DNA of 64,000 nt. Origin: Oscillospiraceae bacterium. GTDB taxonomy: Bacteria > Bacillota > Clostridia > Oscillospirales > Ruminococcaceae. A program made the position numbers and the translations under genes. The notes under the pieces were generated by a model. That model was not told the origin of the DNA. It made no database searches and saw only the letters and a list, made by a program, of their open reading frames with translations. This document shows positions 33,603 through 41,592 of the stretch, in pieces (within the stretch, counting starts at the first letter, position 1; every line of letters begins with the position of its first letter). The stretch spans positions 1 through 64,000 of the forward strand of contig JAIKWY010000044.1 of NCBI GenBank assembly GCA_024684395.1, read 5' to 3'.

Positions 33603-34958
33603 ATGAATCTGAAAACCACGCAGAGCGAGCCGAAAGCCAAACCGAAGGGGCTGTCCTCATTCCAGGTCATCATCCTCAGCTTTTTCGCACTGATCCTGCT
33701 CGGAACGCTGCTGCTGATGCTTCCTATCTCATCCCGTGAAAGATGCTTCACCTCTTTTGCGGATGCCATGTTCACGGCGGTCTCTGCGACCTGCGTGACA
33801 GGGCTCGTTGTCAAGGATACGGCTACCTACTGGTCACTGTTCGGGCAGGTCGTGATCCTGACGCTCATCCAGATCGGCGGTATGGGCGTGATCACCATCG
33901 GACTTGCGGTCATGAAGGTCACAGGCAAAAAGATCGGTCTGGCGCAGCGGAGCACCATGCAGGAATCCATCTCTGCGCCGCAGGTGGGCGGCATCGTCCG
34001 GCTGACGGGCTTTATCCTGAAGACCTCCGCCATCATCGAGCTGGTGGGTGCGGTGCTGCTGGCACCGGTGTTCATCCATGATTTCGGCGTTCCCAAAGGG
34101 CTCTGGTATGCGCTCTGGCATTCCGTCTCCGCCTTCTGCAATGCGGGCTTCGACCTGATGGGCGTGCGGGAACAGTTCTCCTCGCTGACGACCTACAGCA
34201 GCAACATCTATGTGAACATCGTCATCATGCTGCTGATCATCATCGGCGGTATCGGCTTCCTGGTATGGCATGACATCGGCGAGCACAAATTCAACATCAA
34301 GAAGTATTCCCTGCAAAGCAAGGTCGTTCTTATGACATCGGCTGTCCTGATCGTGCTGCCCGCCATATATTTCTTCTTCTTTGAATATGCGGATCTGCGG
34401 CTGTGCGACCGGATCCTCAGCTCGCTCTTCCAGTCCGTCACCACCAGAACCGCCGGCTTCAACACGACGGATCTGGCACAGATGAACGAATCCGGCACGG
34501 CGCTGATGATCATCCTCATGCTGATCGGCGGTTCGCCCGGATCCACGGCAGGCGGTATGAAAACAACGACAGTCGCTGTGCTGTTCCTCTCTGCCGTCAC
34601 CGTATTCACCCGCCGGCATGACATCCAGTGCTTCAAGAGAAGGATCTCTGACGAGGCTGTCCGCAGCGCCGGTACGATCCTCTTCATGTACATCGTGCTG
34701 TATTTCTCCACCGGCATCATGATCAGCCGGATCGACGATCTTCCGCTGCTGACCTGCCTGTTTGAAACCGGTTCGGCGGTCGGCACCGTGGGTCTGACGC
34801 TCGGCATCACCAGCACGCTATCTCTGATCCCCCGGATCCTCCTGATGCTCCTGATGTTCCTCGGCAGAGTCGGCGGACTCACGATCATCTATGCGGCGCT
34901 TCCGTCCGCAGACAGCACCAATACCCGTATGCCTCTCGAAAAAATCACAGTCGGATAA
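33603..34958 (+). CDS. ktrB: Potassium uptake protein KtrB (TrkH family)
   Basis: This is the K+ channel subunit of the Ktr system, 451 aa, with repeated M1-P-M2 units. Selectivity-filter regions can be read as SATCVTGLVV, AFCNAGFDLMG, VTTRTAGFNTTDL and ETGSAVGTVGLTLG. The ATG at 33603 lies 16 nt from GGGAGG; no closer in-frame start exists. ktrA follows after 12 bp, so channel and regulator are made together. Confidence 0.95.
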   Translation: MNLKTTQSEPKAKPKGLSSFQVIILSFFALILLGTLLLMLPISSRERCFTSFADAMFTAVSATCVTGLVVKDTATYWSLFGQVVILTLIQIGGMGVITIGLAVMKVTGKKIGLAQRSTMQESISAPQVGGIVRLTGFILKTSAIIELVGAVLLAPVFIHDFGVPKGLWYALWHSVSAFCNAGFDLMGVREQFSSLTTYSSNIYVNIVIMLLIIIGGIGFLVWHDIGEHKFNIKKYSLQSKVVLMTSAVLIVLPAIYFFFFEYADLRLCDRILSSLFQSVTTRTAGFNTTDLAQMNESGTALMIILMLIGGSPGSTAGGMKTTTVAVLFLSAVTVFTRRHDIQCFKRRISDEAVRSAGTILFMYIVLYFSTGIMISRIDDLPLLTCLFETGSAVGTVGLTLGITSTLSLIPRILLMLLMFLGRVGGLTIIYAALPSADSTNTRMPLEKITVG

Positions 34959-34970
34959 GGAGTAGATAGT

Positions 34971-35615
34971 ATGACATCAGTTCTCATCATTGGCTTAGGA
35001 CAGTACGGCAAATACGTTGCCAAGCACATGGAGCAGCTCCACTGCGAAGTCATGGTAGTGGATACCAACGAAGCTGCCATCGACGAGATCAGACCGTATG
35101 TGACCAATGCGCTCATCGGCGACGGCACCAACGAGGCAGTCCTGCGTTCGCTCGGTGTCAACAATTTTGACGTATGCATCGTGGCGATCGGCAACTCGTT
35201 CCAGTCATCGCTGCAGGCGACCTATCTGCTCAAGGAGCTTGGCGCCAGACAGGTCGTATCCCTTGCGACCAACGATATTCAGATGGAGTTCCTGCTGCGC
35301 AACGGCGCTGACGAAGTGGTCCATCCCGAAAAGCAGATGGCGATCCGTGTCGCTACAAAATACGCCTCTGAGACCATCCTCGACTTTATCCAGCTCGACA
35401 ACAACTACTCCATCTATGAGATGAAGGTGCCGAAGGAGTGGTTCGGCAAGACGCTGGCACAGATCGACATCCGGAAGAAGTTCGGCGTCAACATCCTGAC
35501 GCTCAAGCGCAATGACGAGGTATTCATCCCGAGTGCGGACACCTGCTTCATGGTGGATGACATCGCATTCGTCATCGGTGAACAGAAGAGCGTCTATAAG
35601 TGCTTCAAGATCTGA
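34971..35615 (+). CDS. ktrA: Ktr system regulatory subunit KtrA (RCK domain)
   Basis: The 214-aa cytoplasmic gating ring subunit has a Rossmann start VLIIGLGQYGKYVAKHM (GxGxxG), an acidic VVDTNEAAIDEI at strand two, and GDGTNEAVLRSLGV, all typical of RCK_N. A C-terminal TrkA_C domain follows from about residue 135. It binds nucleotides and gates KtrB. The ribosome site is AAGGAG. It lies 12 bp after ktrB. Confidence 0.95.
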   Translation: MTSVLIIGLGQYGKYVAKHMEQLHCEVMVVDTNEAAIDEIRPYVTNALIGDGTNEAVLRSLGVNNFDVCIVAIGNSFQSSLQATYLLKELGARQVVSLATNDIQMEFLLRNGADEVVHPEKQMAIRVATKYASETILDFIQLDNNYSIYEMKVPKEWFGKTLAQIDIRKKFGVNILTLKRNDEVFIPSADTCFMVDDIAFVIGEQKSVYKCFKI

Positions 35616-35652
35616 AAAAACCCGGACATACAGAGAAAGGAGAAGTACCACC

Positions 35653-36858
35653 ATGACAAGAAAACGCATCCGCTTTATGTCACTGTTCCTCTCGGCATCG
35701 CTCCTGCTGACGGGCTGCGGCAGTGCTGCCAAAAAGGGCGAGCCTGTGGCAGTTGCACCGACAACGGAAGCTGCGACCGAGGCACCTGAGGAGGAGACCG
35801 GCATCGCCCACGCCTCCCCGGAGGAAGTCCTTGCCAAAATGACGCTCGACCAGAAGATCCACCAGATGTTCATCATCACGCCAGAGGCGCTCACCGGCTT
35901 CAACCAGGTGACACAGTGCGGCGAGGCATCCAAGCTGGCGATGAGCGAGCATCCGGTCGGCGGTCTGATCTATTTCACGCCGAATCTCCAGGATCAGGCG
36001 CAGACACGCTCCATGCTGACCGATACACAGCACTTCATGCGTGCGACCACGGGCGTGGGCATGTTCCTGTCCGTGGATGAGGAGGGCGGCACCGTTGCCC
36101 GTGTGGCTTCCACGCTGCGCACCACCCGCATGGAGAAAATGAGCGCCTATGGCGAACGTGCCAGCGCCGATGAAGCGTTCTCGGTCGGTGAGACGATCGG
36201 CAACGACATCCATCAGTTCGGCTTCAACCTCGATTTTGCGCCCGTTGCGGATGTGGACATCAGCGATACCAACGAGCTGGGCGACCGCACCTTCAGCGAT
36301 GACCCCGAGGTCGTTGCCAAGATGGTCACAGGCGTGGTACAGGGCTTGCAGAGCACCGGCGTTGCAGCGACATTGAAGCACTTCCCCGGTCTGGGCGCCG
36401 AGGACGGCAATGCCCACACAGACAACAAGATCGTCATCGACCGCTCCCTCGATGAGCTGCGGGAGACCGATTTCGTACCGTTCAAGGCGGGCATCAAGGC
36501 GGGCTCCGACTTCGTGATGGTCAGCCACCAGATCGTGACCGGCGTGGGCGATGACCTCCCGGCATGTCTGTCCAAGGCGGTCTGCACCGATCTGCTGCGT
36601 GGCGAGCTGGGCTTTGAGGGCGTCATCATCACGGATTCCATGCAGATGAATACCATCGCCGGCACCTACAGCTCCTCCGAGGCGGCTGTCATGGCTGTGC
36701 AGGCGGGCGTGGATATGATCCTCATCCCGGAAGACTTCGAGAGCGCCCTGAGCGGACTGCGGCAGGCAGTCAACTCCGGCGAGATCTCCGAGGCACGGAT
36801 CGACGAGAGCGTGCTGCGGATCCTGCGGGAGAAGGAAAAGCTGGGGCTGATCGACTAA
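35653..36858 (+). CDS. Glycoside hydrolase family 3 lipoprotein (NagZ-like beta-N-acetylglucosaminidase)
   Basis: There is a signal peptide with lipobox LTGC, a short Thr/Glu/Ala linker, then a GH3 N-terminal domain to the end (401 aa). Motifs include SVDEEGGTVAR, the Lys-His pair of KHFPGLGAEDGNAHTDN and the nucleophile Asp in GVIITDSMQMNTI. NagZ-type enzymes cut GlcNAc-MurNAc links in wall recycling; the lipoprotein form would act outside. The ATG follows GAAAGGAGAAG. It is 37 bp behind ktrA. Confidence 0.9.
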   Translation: MTRKRIRFMSLFLSASLLLTGCGSAAKKGEPVAVAPTTEAATEAPEEETGIAHASPEEVLAKMTLDQKIHQMFIITPEALTGFNQVTQCGEASKLAMSEHPVGGLIYFTPNLQDQAQTRSMLTDTQHFMRATTGVGMFLSVDEEGGTVARVASTLRTTRMEKMSAYGERASADEAFSVGETIGNDIHQFGFNLDFAPVADVDISDTNELGDRTFSDDPEVVAKMVTGVVQGLQSTGVAATLKHFPGLGAEDGNAHTDNKIVIDRSLDELRETDFVPFKAGIKAGSDFVMVSHQIVTGVGDDLPACLSKAVCTDLLRGELGFEGVIITDSMQMNTIAGTYSSSEAAVMAVQAGVDMILIPEDFESALSGLRQAVNSGEISEARIDESVLRILREKEKLGLID

Positions 36859-36919
36859 TGAGACAAAGGGGTCTGCGGCTGTCCGGCTGCGGACCCTTTA
36901 TGATGAAGGAGGGCTTACG

Positions 36920-37510
36920 ATGGACAATGCACGTTTCAACAGCCAGCTTGCGTTTATTTTAGAGCTGGATCATCTGAAAAACATCTACCGCCGGACTTAT
37001 GTCCTGCATGAGGACAGGCGGGAGAACGACGCCGAGCACAGCTTTCACCTGGCGATCATGGCATGTGTTTTGGCAGAACATGCACGGCAGAAGGTCGATA
37101 TCCTGCACACCGTGAAAATGGTGCTCATCCACGATGTGGTGGAAATCGACGCCGGCGATACCTACTGCTATGACACCGAGGGCTACAAGACCAAGGCTGC
37201 CCGGGAGCAGAAAGCCGCTGACAGGCTCTTTGCACTGCTGCCGGAGGATCAGTGCCGGGAATACCGGGGACTGTGGGAGGAATTTGAGGCACGGGAGACA
37301 CCCGAAGCGAAATTCGCCAACGCCCTTGACCGGGTGCAGCCGCTGCTGCTGAACTTCAAGAAGGGCGGCATCTCGTGGAAGGAGCATGATGTCCATGCCG
37401 AGCAGGTGACGGCACGCAACTGCGGCATCACGGATGACGGCAGCGAGGTCATCGGACAGCTTGCCGCCGAGATCATCGAAACGGCGAAGCAGGAGGGGAT
37501 GCTTTTATGA
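36920..37510 (+). CDS. HD-domain hydrolase (YfbR-like phosphohydrolase family)
   Basis: The 196-aa protein has the metal-binding set of HD_3 proteins: a RRENDAEHSFHLA histidine, the His-Asp doublet in VLIHDVVEIDAGD (near residues 75-87) and a late Asp in ANALDRVQPLL. Relatives are 5'-deoxynucleotidases; the exact substrate is not evident. AAGGAGGG lies before the ATG. It overlaps the next gene by four bases (ATGA). Confidence 0.88.
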   Translation: MDNARFNSQLAFILELDHLKNIYRRTYVLHEDRRENDAEHSFHLAIMACVLAEHARQKVDILHTVKMVLIHDVVEIDAGDTYCYDTEGYKTKAAREQKAADRLFALLPEDQCREYRGLWEEFEARETPEAKFANALDRVQPLLLNFKKGGISWKEHDVHAEQVTARNCGITDDGSEVIGQLAAEIIETAKQEGMLL

Positions 37511-37899
37511 GAGAGATCACACCGGGCTATACCGCCGAGGTCTCCGCAGAGGTAACGGCTGACAAGCTGGCATCTGCGGTCGGGAGCGGTTCACTGAATG
37601 TCTTTGCAACGCCCATGATGGCGGCGCTCATGGAAGCGGCAGCCTGTGCGGCGGTGGCACCCTTCCTCGAAGAGGGCGAGACCACGGTCGGCACGGAGCT
37701 CTGCATCCGGCACACGGCGGCAACGCCCTGCGGGATGACCGTGACGGCAAAGGCGGAGCTCGTCTCTGCCAACGGGCGTGAGCTGGCGCTGAACATATCG
37801 GCATCTGACGATGTGGGCGAGATCGGCAGCGGCACGCACAAGCGCTTTGTCGTGTATGCGGAGCGATTCCAGCAGAAAACGGAGGCGCGCGGAAAATGA
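37507..37899 (+). CDS. Hotdog-fold thioesterase (fluoroacetyl-CoA thioesterase-like)
   Basis: The 130-aa hotdog protein shows FATPMMAALMEAAACAAVAPFL (the central helix) and GTELCIRHTAATPCGMTVTAKAELVSANGRELALNI strands, the pattern of FlK-like thioesterases widely annotated in Firmicutes. It probably hydrolyses a small acyl-CoA; specificity is unknown. Both ends overlap neighbours by ATGA, so the three genes are translationally coupled. Confidence 0.85.
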   Translation: MREITPGYTAEVSAEVTADKLASAVGSGSLNVFATPMMAALMEAAACAAVAPFLEEGETTVGTELCIRHTAATPCGMTVTAKAELVSANGRELALNISASDDVGEIGSGTHKRFVVYAERFQQKTEARGK

Positions 37900-38411
37900 C
37901 CAATAACATGCCGCTCGAAATTGAGCGGAAGTACCTCATCCGCCGTCCGGATGCTGCCACGTTGACGGCACTGCCGGAGGTGCGGGCAGACGAGATCACA
38001 CAGACCTATCTGACGATGGGGGAGGACGGCTTTTCCCGTCGTGTCCGCAAACGTGGCACAGCGGAGCGGGGCTGGCAGTACACCTACACCCGCAAGCGAA
38101 CAGTCGGCTTCGGGGAGCGCATCGAACTCGAGGACGAGATCAGCGAGGCGCAGTATCAGGCGCTGTTGCAAGAGGCGGAGCCGTCCATGCACACGATCAG
38201 CAAGGTGCGGTATGTGTTCCGGCATCTGGGGCAGGTGTTTGAGCTGGATGTCTATGCATTCAGCGAGACGACCGCCACGCTCGAGATCGAGCTCCCGTCC
38301 ATCGACACGCCGGTGACACTGCCGGAGCAGATCGAGATCCTGCGGGATGTGACCGGAGAGCCGGGATTCAGCAATTTTGCGCTGTCGAAGAAGCTGGCGT
38401 TCCCTGAATAG
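37896..38411 (+). CDS. CYTH-domain protein (triphosphate tunnel family)
   Basis: The 171-aa protein opens with the ExExK motif (LEIERKYLIR) and has the alternating charged strands of a triphosphate tunnel (SRRVRKRG, YTYTRKRTVG, RIELEDEI, TLEIELPS). Members hydrolyse inorganic triphosphate or bind polyphosphate/nucleotides. It is third in the HD-thioesterase-CYTH cluster and ends at the bidirectional terminator at 38418. Confidence 0.9.
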   Translation: MTNNMPLEIERKYLIRRPDAATLTALPEVRADEITQTYLTMGEDGFSRRVRKRGTAERGWQYTYTRKRTVGFGERIELEDEISEAQYQALLQEAEPSMHTISKVRYVFRHLGQVFELDVYAFSETTATLEIELPSIDTPVTLPEQIEILRDVTGEPGFSNFALSKKLAFPE

Positions 38412-38417
38412 GAAAAA

Positions 38418-38452
38418 CAAAGATCGGAGACCCGGGTGGTCTCCGATCTTTG
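38418..38452. terminator. Bidirectional terminator
   Basis: A 15-bp perfect stem begins CAAAGATCGGAGACC with a 5-nt loop. T-rich flanks occur on both strands (TATCTTTT on plus, TTTTTCC on minus), serving the convergent CYTH and dockerin genes. Confidence 0.88.
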
Positions 38453-38458
38453 TATCTT

Positions 38459-39565
38459 TTAGAGGAGTGAATCGTTGATGCCGACAATGTATTTGAGCAG
38501 ATCCAGGGAATCCGCTTCATCCGGGGCGCCGCTGCCGTTGAGGTCGGCGTTCTGTTTCGCCGTGTCACAGAGCGGGTCGCCGGTCATGATGTTGCGGTTC
38601 AGGGCGATGACATCCACGATGCTGATGTCCGTATCGAGGGTGACGTCACCGGGTTGCAGGAGGGCGTTGTGGCCGGTGAGCGGTTCTGTTTCCGCCATAC
38701 ATTCCGGTTCCTCCAATGCCGGGAAGATCCCGAACTGGTTCCACAGCTCGCACATGACCACAAGCTCTTCACGCTTGGAAAGTGTAGCCGGCGTCTTGAT
38801 GTTATATTCATAATAATCATGAATATGGTCATTTCCGTCGTTATCTTTCTCATTGACCGTCATGAGCAGGCTTTTCTCCACCAGATAACCGGGGTGCACC
38901 TTATCCAGATAGATCTGGACAGCATCCCAGTCGATTGCAATAGTCTTGTATTGCCCCGGCTGATCGTCTGCGACCTGCATCGTCTCCTGGTAATGGGTGA
39001 GTCCGCGGAAGGACTGCACATGATAATCAGCCGTTTCTCCCCAGCCGTAATAACCGGAGATCAGATGCGCTCTGGCAAGATCAAGGAGGATCCCGGCTTC
39101 CCATGCATCACCGGATTCGCCGGTATCACATCTGACATATACATCATAAACACGGTCACTCACCTGCTCAATGCTTGCCTGCTCTTCACCAGCGGCATCA
39201 ACGATCTTCGCCCAATGGGCATCCTTGTAATACGAGCTGATCTCACCGGGAATGTACGTTTCAATGATCTCAAATGCCTTCTGTTCCGCTTCTGCATCCG
39301 TATCATCGCGCAGCACAAAGCGCAGACACTTCATGCGTGGTGTGACGGATACAGCTTGCGTTTTGCCGGCATTTTGGATGACATAGAGTTGCACAGTCTT
39401 GCCGAGATACTCCCCCTGCCCGATGAATTCAAGCGCCTCAACGGCATCCCATGTAGTCGAGCCCCAGGACCACGGCAGCCCCTTCGCCGATGCCGTCACC
39501 CCCGCCACGGGTACACAGCACAGCGCCAGAATGGCGGCTGTCAGTTTCTTCATGCGATTCTTCAT
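38459..39565 (-). CDS. Secreted dockerin type I protein, 368 aa
   Basis: A Sec signal peptide (MKNRMKKLTAAILALCC...ASA) is followed by about 270 residues of unrecognised, aromatic-rich sequence, and then a C-terminal type I dockerin (about 305-365). Its two calcium loops are DVTLDTDISIVD and DLNGSGAPDEAD, each followed by a helix (IALNRNIMTG and LLKYIVG). Dockerins plug into cohesins on scaffoldins, so this protein probably joins a cellulosome-like complex. The catalytic or binding role of the body is unknown. The ribosome site is AGAGGTGAT. Confidence 0.88.
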   Translation of the reverse strand: MKNRMKKLTAAILALCCVPVAGVTASAKGLPWSWGSTTWDAVEALEFIGQGEYLGKTVQLYVIQNAGKTQAVSVTPRMKCLRFVLRDDTDAEAEQKAFEIIETYIPGEISSYYKDAHWAKIVDAAGEEQASIEQVSDRVYDVYVRCDTGESGDAWEAGILLDLARAHLISGYYGWGETADYHVQSFRGLTHYQETMQVADDQPGQYKTIAIDWDAVQIYLDKVHPGYLVEKSLLMTVNEKDNDGNDHIHDYYEYNIKTPATLSKREELVVMCELWNQFGIFPALEEPECMAETEPLTGHNALLQPGDVTLDTDISIVDVIALNRNIMTGDPLCDTAKQNADLNGSGAPDEADSLDLLKYIVGINDSLL

Positions 39566-39685
39566 AAGATCACCTCTTTCTTCGATCGTTCCGTTGTCTG
39601 TCAGGTGCTCCTCCGCCCCGGAGGAGCTGCCTTCACTTCTTAGTCGTATGAAAACAAAAAATCTCTAAGCAGTTTCCAAAATTTT

Positions 39686-39722
39686 TTGAAAAAATCCCGC
39701 CGCAGAGCTCTCCTGCGGCGGG
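39686..39722 (-). terminator. Terminator of the VanY-like gene
   Basis: A stem CCCGCCGCAG / CTGCGGCGGG with an AGCTCTC-type loop, followed on the minus strand by ATTTTTT. Confidence 0.88.
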
Positions 39723-39728
39723 CGTACA

Positions 39729-40841
39729 TCATTCTTCTTCGTCCGGGGTGTCATTTTCCTCAGCTTCTTCGGCATCGTCCTCGGTCTCCTCCTCGGCGTC
39801 GTCATAGACGGACTTCACATCGAGGTATTCCTCCAGGGTCAGCCCCTGCTCATACATATTCGTCGCATGTTCAATGCCGACATAGCGGATGTGCCACGAC
39901 TCATAGGCATAGCCGGTGATCTTTTCCTTGCCCTCCGGGAAGCGGATGATAAAGCCGTACTCATGCGCATGAGCGGCGAGCCACTGTCCGGCAGGGGTCT
40001 CGGCGAAGTTGTTGTCGATGCTGTTGCAGTCGATGGAATAGCCGCTCTGGTGCTCGGAGTGGCCGGGTCTTGCGGAGAGTTCATCGGCATACTGCTTGCT
40101 GTAGCCGCTCACCATGCTGTTATAGACCTTCTCCTGGAAATCATAGCTCCGGTAGGAGGAGCCGATGTAGAGATCCAGCCCTTCCTTGGCGGCATCCTCA
40201 GCGAGGACGTTGAACGCCTCCTCCGTGATGGGCAGCAGACCGGGGTCGTATTCCGCCGGCAGGCTGTAGCTCTTGTTGACAACGAGCAGCCCGTCCACAT
40301 AGGTGATGCCGTTCACGATCGTCAGCTCCCGCACGGTCACGGGAATGTCCACATGCTCTTCGCCATAGGACGCCGTCACGATGCAGGTGCCCTTTTGCAG
40401 ACCTGTCACCTGTCCGGCGGCAAGATCCACGATGTCGGGGTCATCCGTGCTCCAGCGGATGTCATTCTGGCTCACACCGGGCGGCAGATCCAGCTGGATG
40501 CGCTGGGTGTGGTTGATGCGGACATACAGATGCTGCACCTCGGCAGCGATGGGACCCGGAGCGCTCGGCTCCGTGGGAAGGATGGCTTCGGTCGTGTCTT
40601 CCGTTGCCTCCTCGGATGTATCCTCGGTCGCCTCTGCGGCAGAGGTCTCCGCTGCGGCGGTCTCCTCGGGCTGCAAGGTGGCTTCCGTCGTTTCCTCGGC
40701 GGAAATGAGCGCCGGCTGGTTCGAGGTATCCGACTTCTTCCGGATCGTGAAAATGCCAAAACCGAGCAAAGCGCACAGTATTATAACAAACAGGATATAT
40801 TTCAGCCGCTCTTTGCGGACTTCATGGTTATCAGGTGACAT
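39729..40841 (-). CDS. D-alanyl-D-alanine carboxypeptidase, VanY/M15B family, with Ig-like domain
   Basis: This enzyme trims D-Ala from wall stem peptides. An N-terminal membrane anchor (residues 14-32) is followed by a Thr/Glu/Ala linker to about 95, then a bacterial Ig-like (BIG2-type) domain about 95-170. The M15B peptidase carries GSSYRSYDFQ, the zinc motif SEHQSGYSID (SxHxxGxSxD) and ESWHIRYVG. The C terminus is extremely acidic. The ribosome site is GGAGAT. It is transcribed alone between promoter 40895 and terminator 39686. Confidence 0.93.
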   Translation of the reverse strand: MSPDNHEVRKERLKYILFVIILCALLGFGIFTIRKKSDTSNQPALISAEETTEATLQPEETAAAETSAAEATEDTSEEATEDTTEAILPTEPSAPGPIAAEVQHLYVRINHTQRIQLDLPPGVSQNDIRWSTDDPDIVDLAAGQVTGLQKGTCIVTASYGEEHVDIPVTVRELTIVNGITYVDGLLVVNKSYSLPAEYDPGLLPITEEAFNVLAEDAAKEGLDLYIGSSYRSYDFQEKVYNSMVSGYSKQYADELSARPGHSEHQSGYSIDCNSIDNNFAETPAGQWLAAHAHEYGFIIRFPEGKEKITGYAYESWHIRYVGIEHATNMYEQGLTLEEYLDVKSVYDDAEEETEDDAEEAEENDTPDEEE

Positions 40842-40894
40842 AGATCTCCTCTTTCCTTTGTGCTATCTATCTCTGAAAATGAAATCTACTTTTT

Positions 40895-40923
40895 ATTATA
40901 CCACATCTGAACCGATTTGTCAC
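40895..40923 (-). promoter_or_regulatory. Promoter of the VanY-like gene
   Basis: GTGACA (40923-40918), a 17-bp spacer and TATAAT (40900-40895) on the minus strand. Confidence 0.75.
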
Positions 40924-41087
40924 CCATTTTAGAAAGATTTTTTCATTTTTTCTGTGCAATGTCGGAAACATACGCAAATTCGGGACTTCTGGCAGATGGC
41001 AGCGTTCTCCAGCATCCAGAAACTTGGGCAGGTTGCACAACAGCAATGACAGCTCTTTGTGCATTTCGGGGAAATCTGTCTGAGCTA

Positions 41088-41116
41088 TAGCATTTTTGCC
41101 CCGGATATGGTATAAT
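41088..41116 (+). promoter_or_regulatory. Promoter of the 38-codon gene
   Basis: TATAAT at 41111-41116 with a poor -35 (TAGCAT, 17-bp spacing). The -10 is preceded by ATATGG rather than an extended TG. Confidence 0.55.
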
Positions 41117-41160
41117 GAAAGCAGCATAACTCGATTCTACCAACACAGGAGGTAATATCC

Positions 41161-41277
41161 ATGAAGGATTTTCTGAAAGCCATGTGCATTGTTCTGCTGG
41201 TACTCGGCGCTGCCGCCGCTGCACTGCTCGTCCTGAAGCGCTGCTCTACCCGTTCTTATCTGACTGTTGAAGAATAA
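41161..41277 (+). CDS. Small membrane peptide, 38 aa
   Basis: A consensus AGGAGG lies 8 nt before the ATG. The peptide has one hydrophobic helix (MCIVLLVLGAAAAALLVL, residues 8-25) flanked by Lys/Arg, then a short tail ending TVEE. A -10 box lies 45 bp upstream and two terminators directly follow, so it forms a complete monocistronic unit. No homologue is recognised. It resembles the short one-helix peptides that modulate membrane enzymes or transporters, but that is inference. Confidence 0.7.
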   Translation: MKDFLKAMCIVLLVLGAAAAALLVLKRCSTRSYLTVEE

Positions 41278-41280
41278 TAC

Positions 41281-41310
41281 AGAGCCCCGGCACAGCGCCG
41301 GGGCTCTTTG
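41281..41310 (+). terminator. First terminator after the 38-codon gene
   Basis: A stem AGAGCCCCGGC / GCCGGGGCTCT with a short loop, then TTGTTT. Confidence 0.85.
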
Positions 41311-41316
41311 TTTCCC

Positions 41317-41338
41317 TCCGCATCTGCGGAGCTTTTTT
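41317..41338 (+). terminator. Second terminator after the 38-codon gene
   Basis: A stem CTCCGCA / TGCGGAG followed by CTTTTTT, only 7 bp past the first. Confidence 0.75.
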
Positions 41339-41523
41339 ATGCCCCTGCGCCGGCAGATGCACGATCCCCGCCCCCCCTGTCGATCAATTTAACAAAGCGG
41401 GTGCAGGGGGCGCAGCCCCCTGCGAAACCAGCCCCCTCCTTGGGGAGGGGGGGAAAAAAAGAATGCCTCTTCTATTAGCCGAGCCGACAAAAATGATTTC
41501 CGTGAAAAATCCCCCCGGAACGA
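41339..41523. repeat. GC hairpin repeats before murD
   Basis: There is no gene. GCAGGGGGC/GCCCCCTGC (about 41403-41425) and CCCCTCC/GGAGGGG (about 41433-41450) hairpins are followed by an A-rich run. They resemble the hairpin modules near 17520 and 53530. Confidence 0.5.
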
Positions 41524-41552
41524 TTGATTTTTTCCATGTAATCTGCTATAAT
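41524..41552 (+). promoter_or_regulatory. Promoter of murD
   Basis: TTGATT (41524-41529), a 17-bp spacer ending AATCTGC and TATAAT (41547-41552), nearly the same as the promoter at 31657. Confidence 0.88.
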
Positions 41553-41592
41553 AATATAAGGTGTAAATATTTTTTCATCATGGAGGCAAGCT

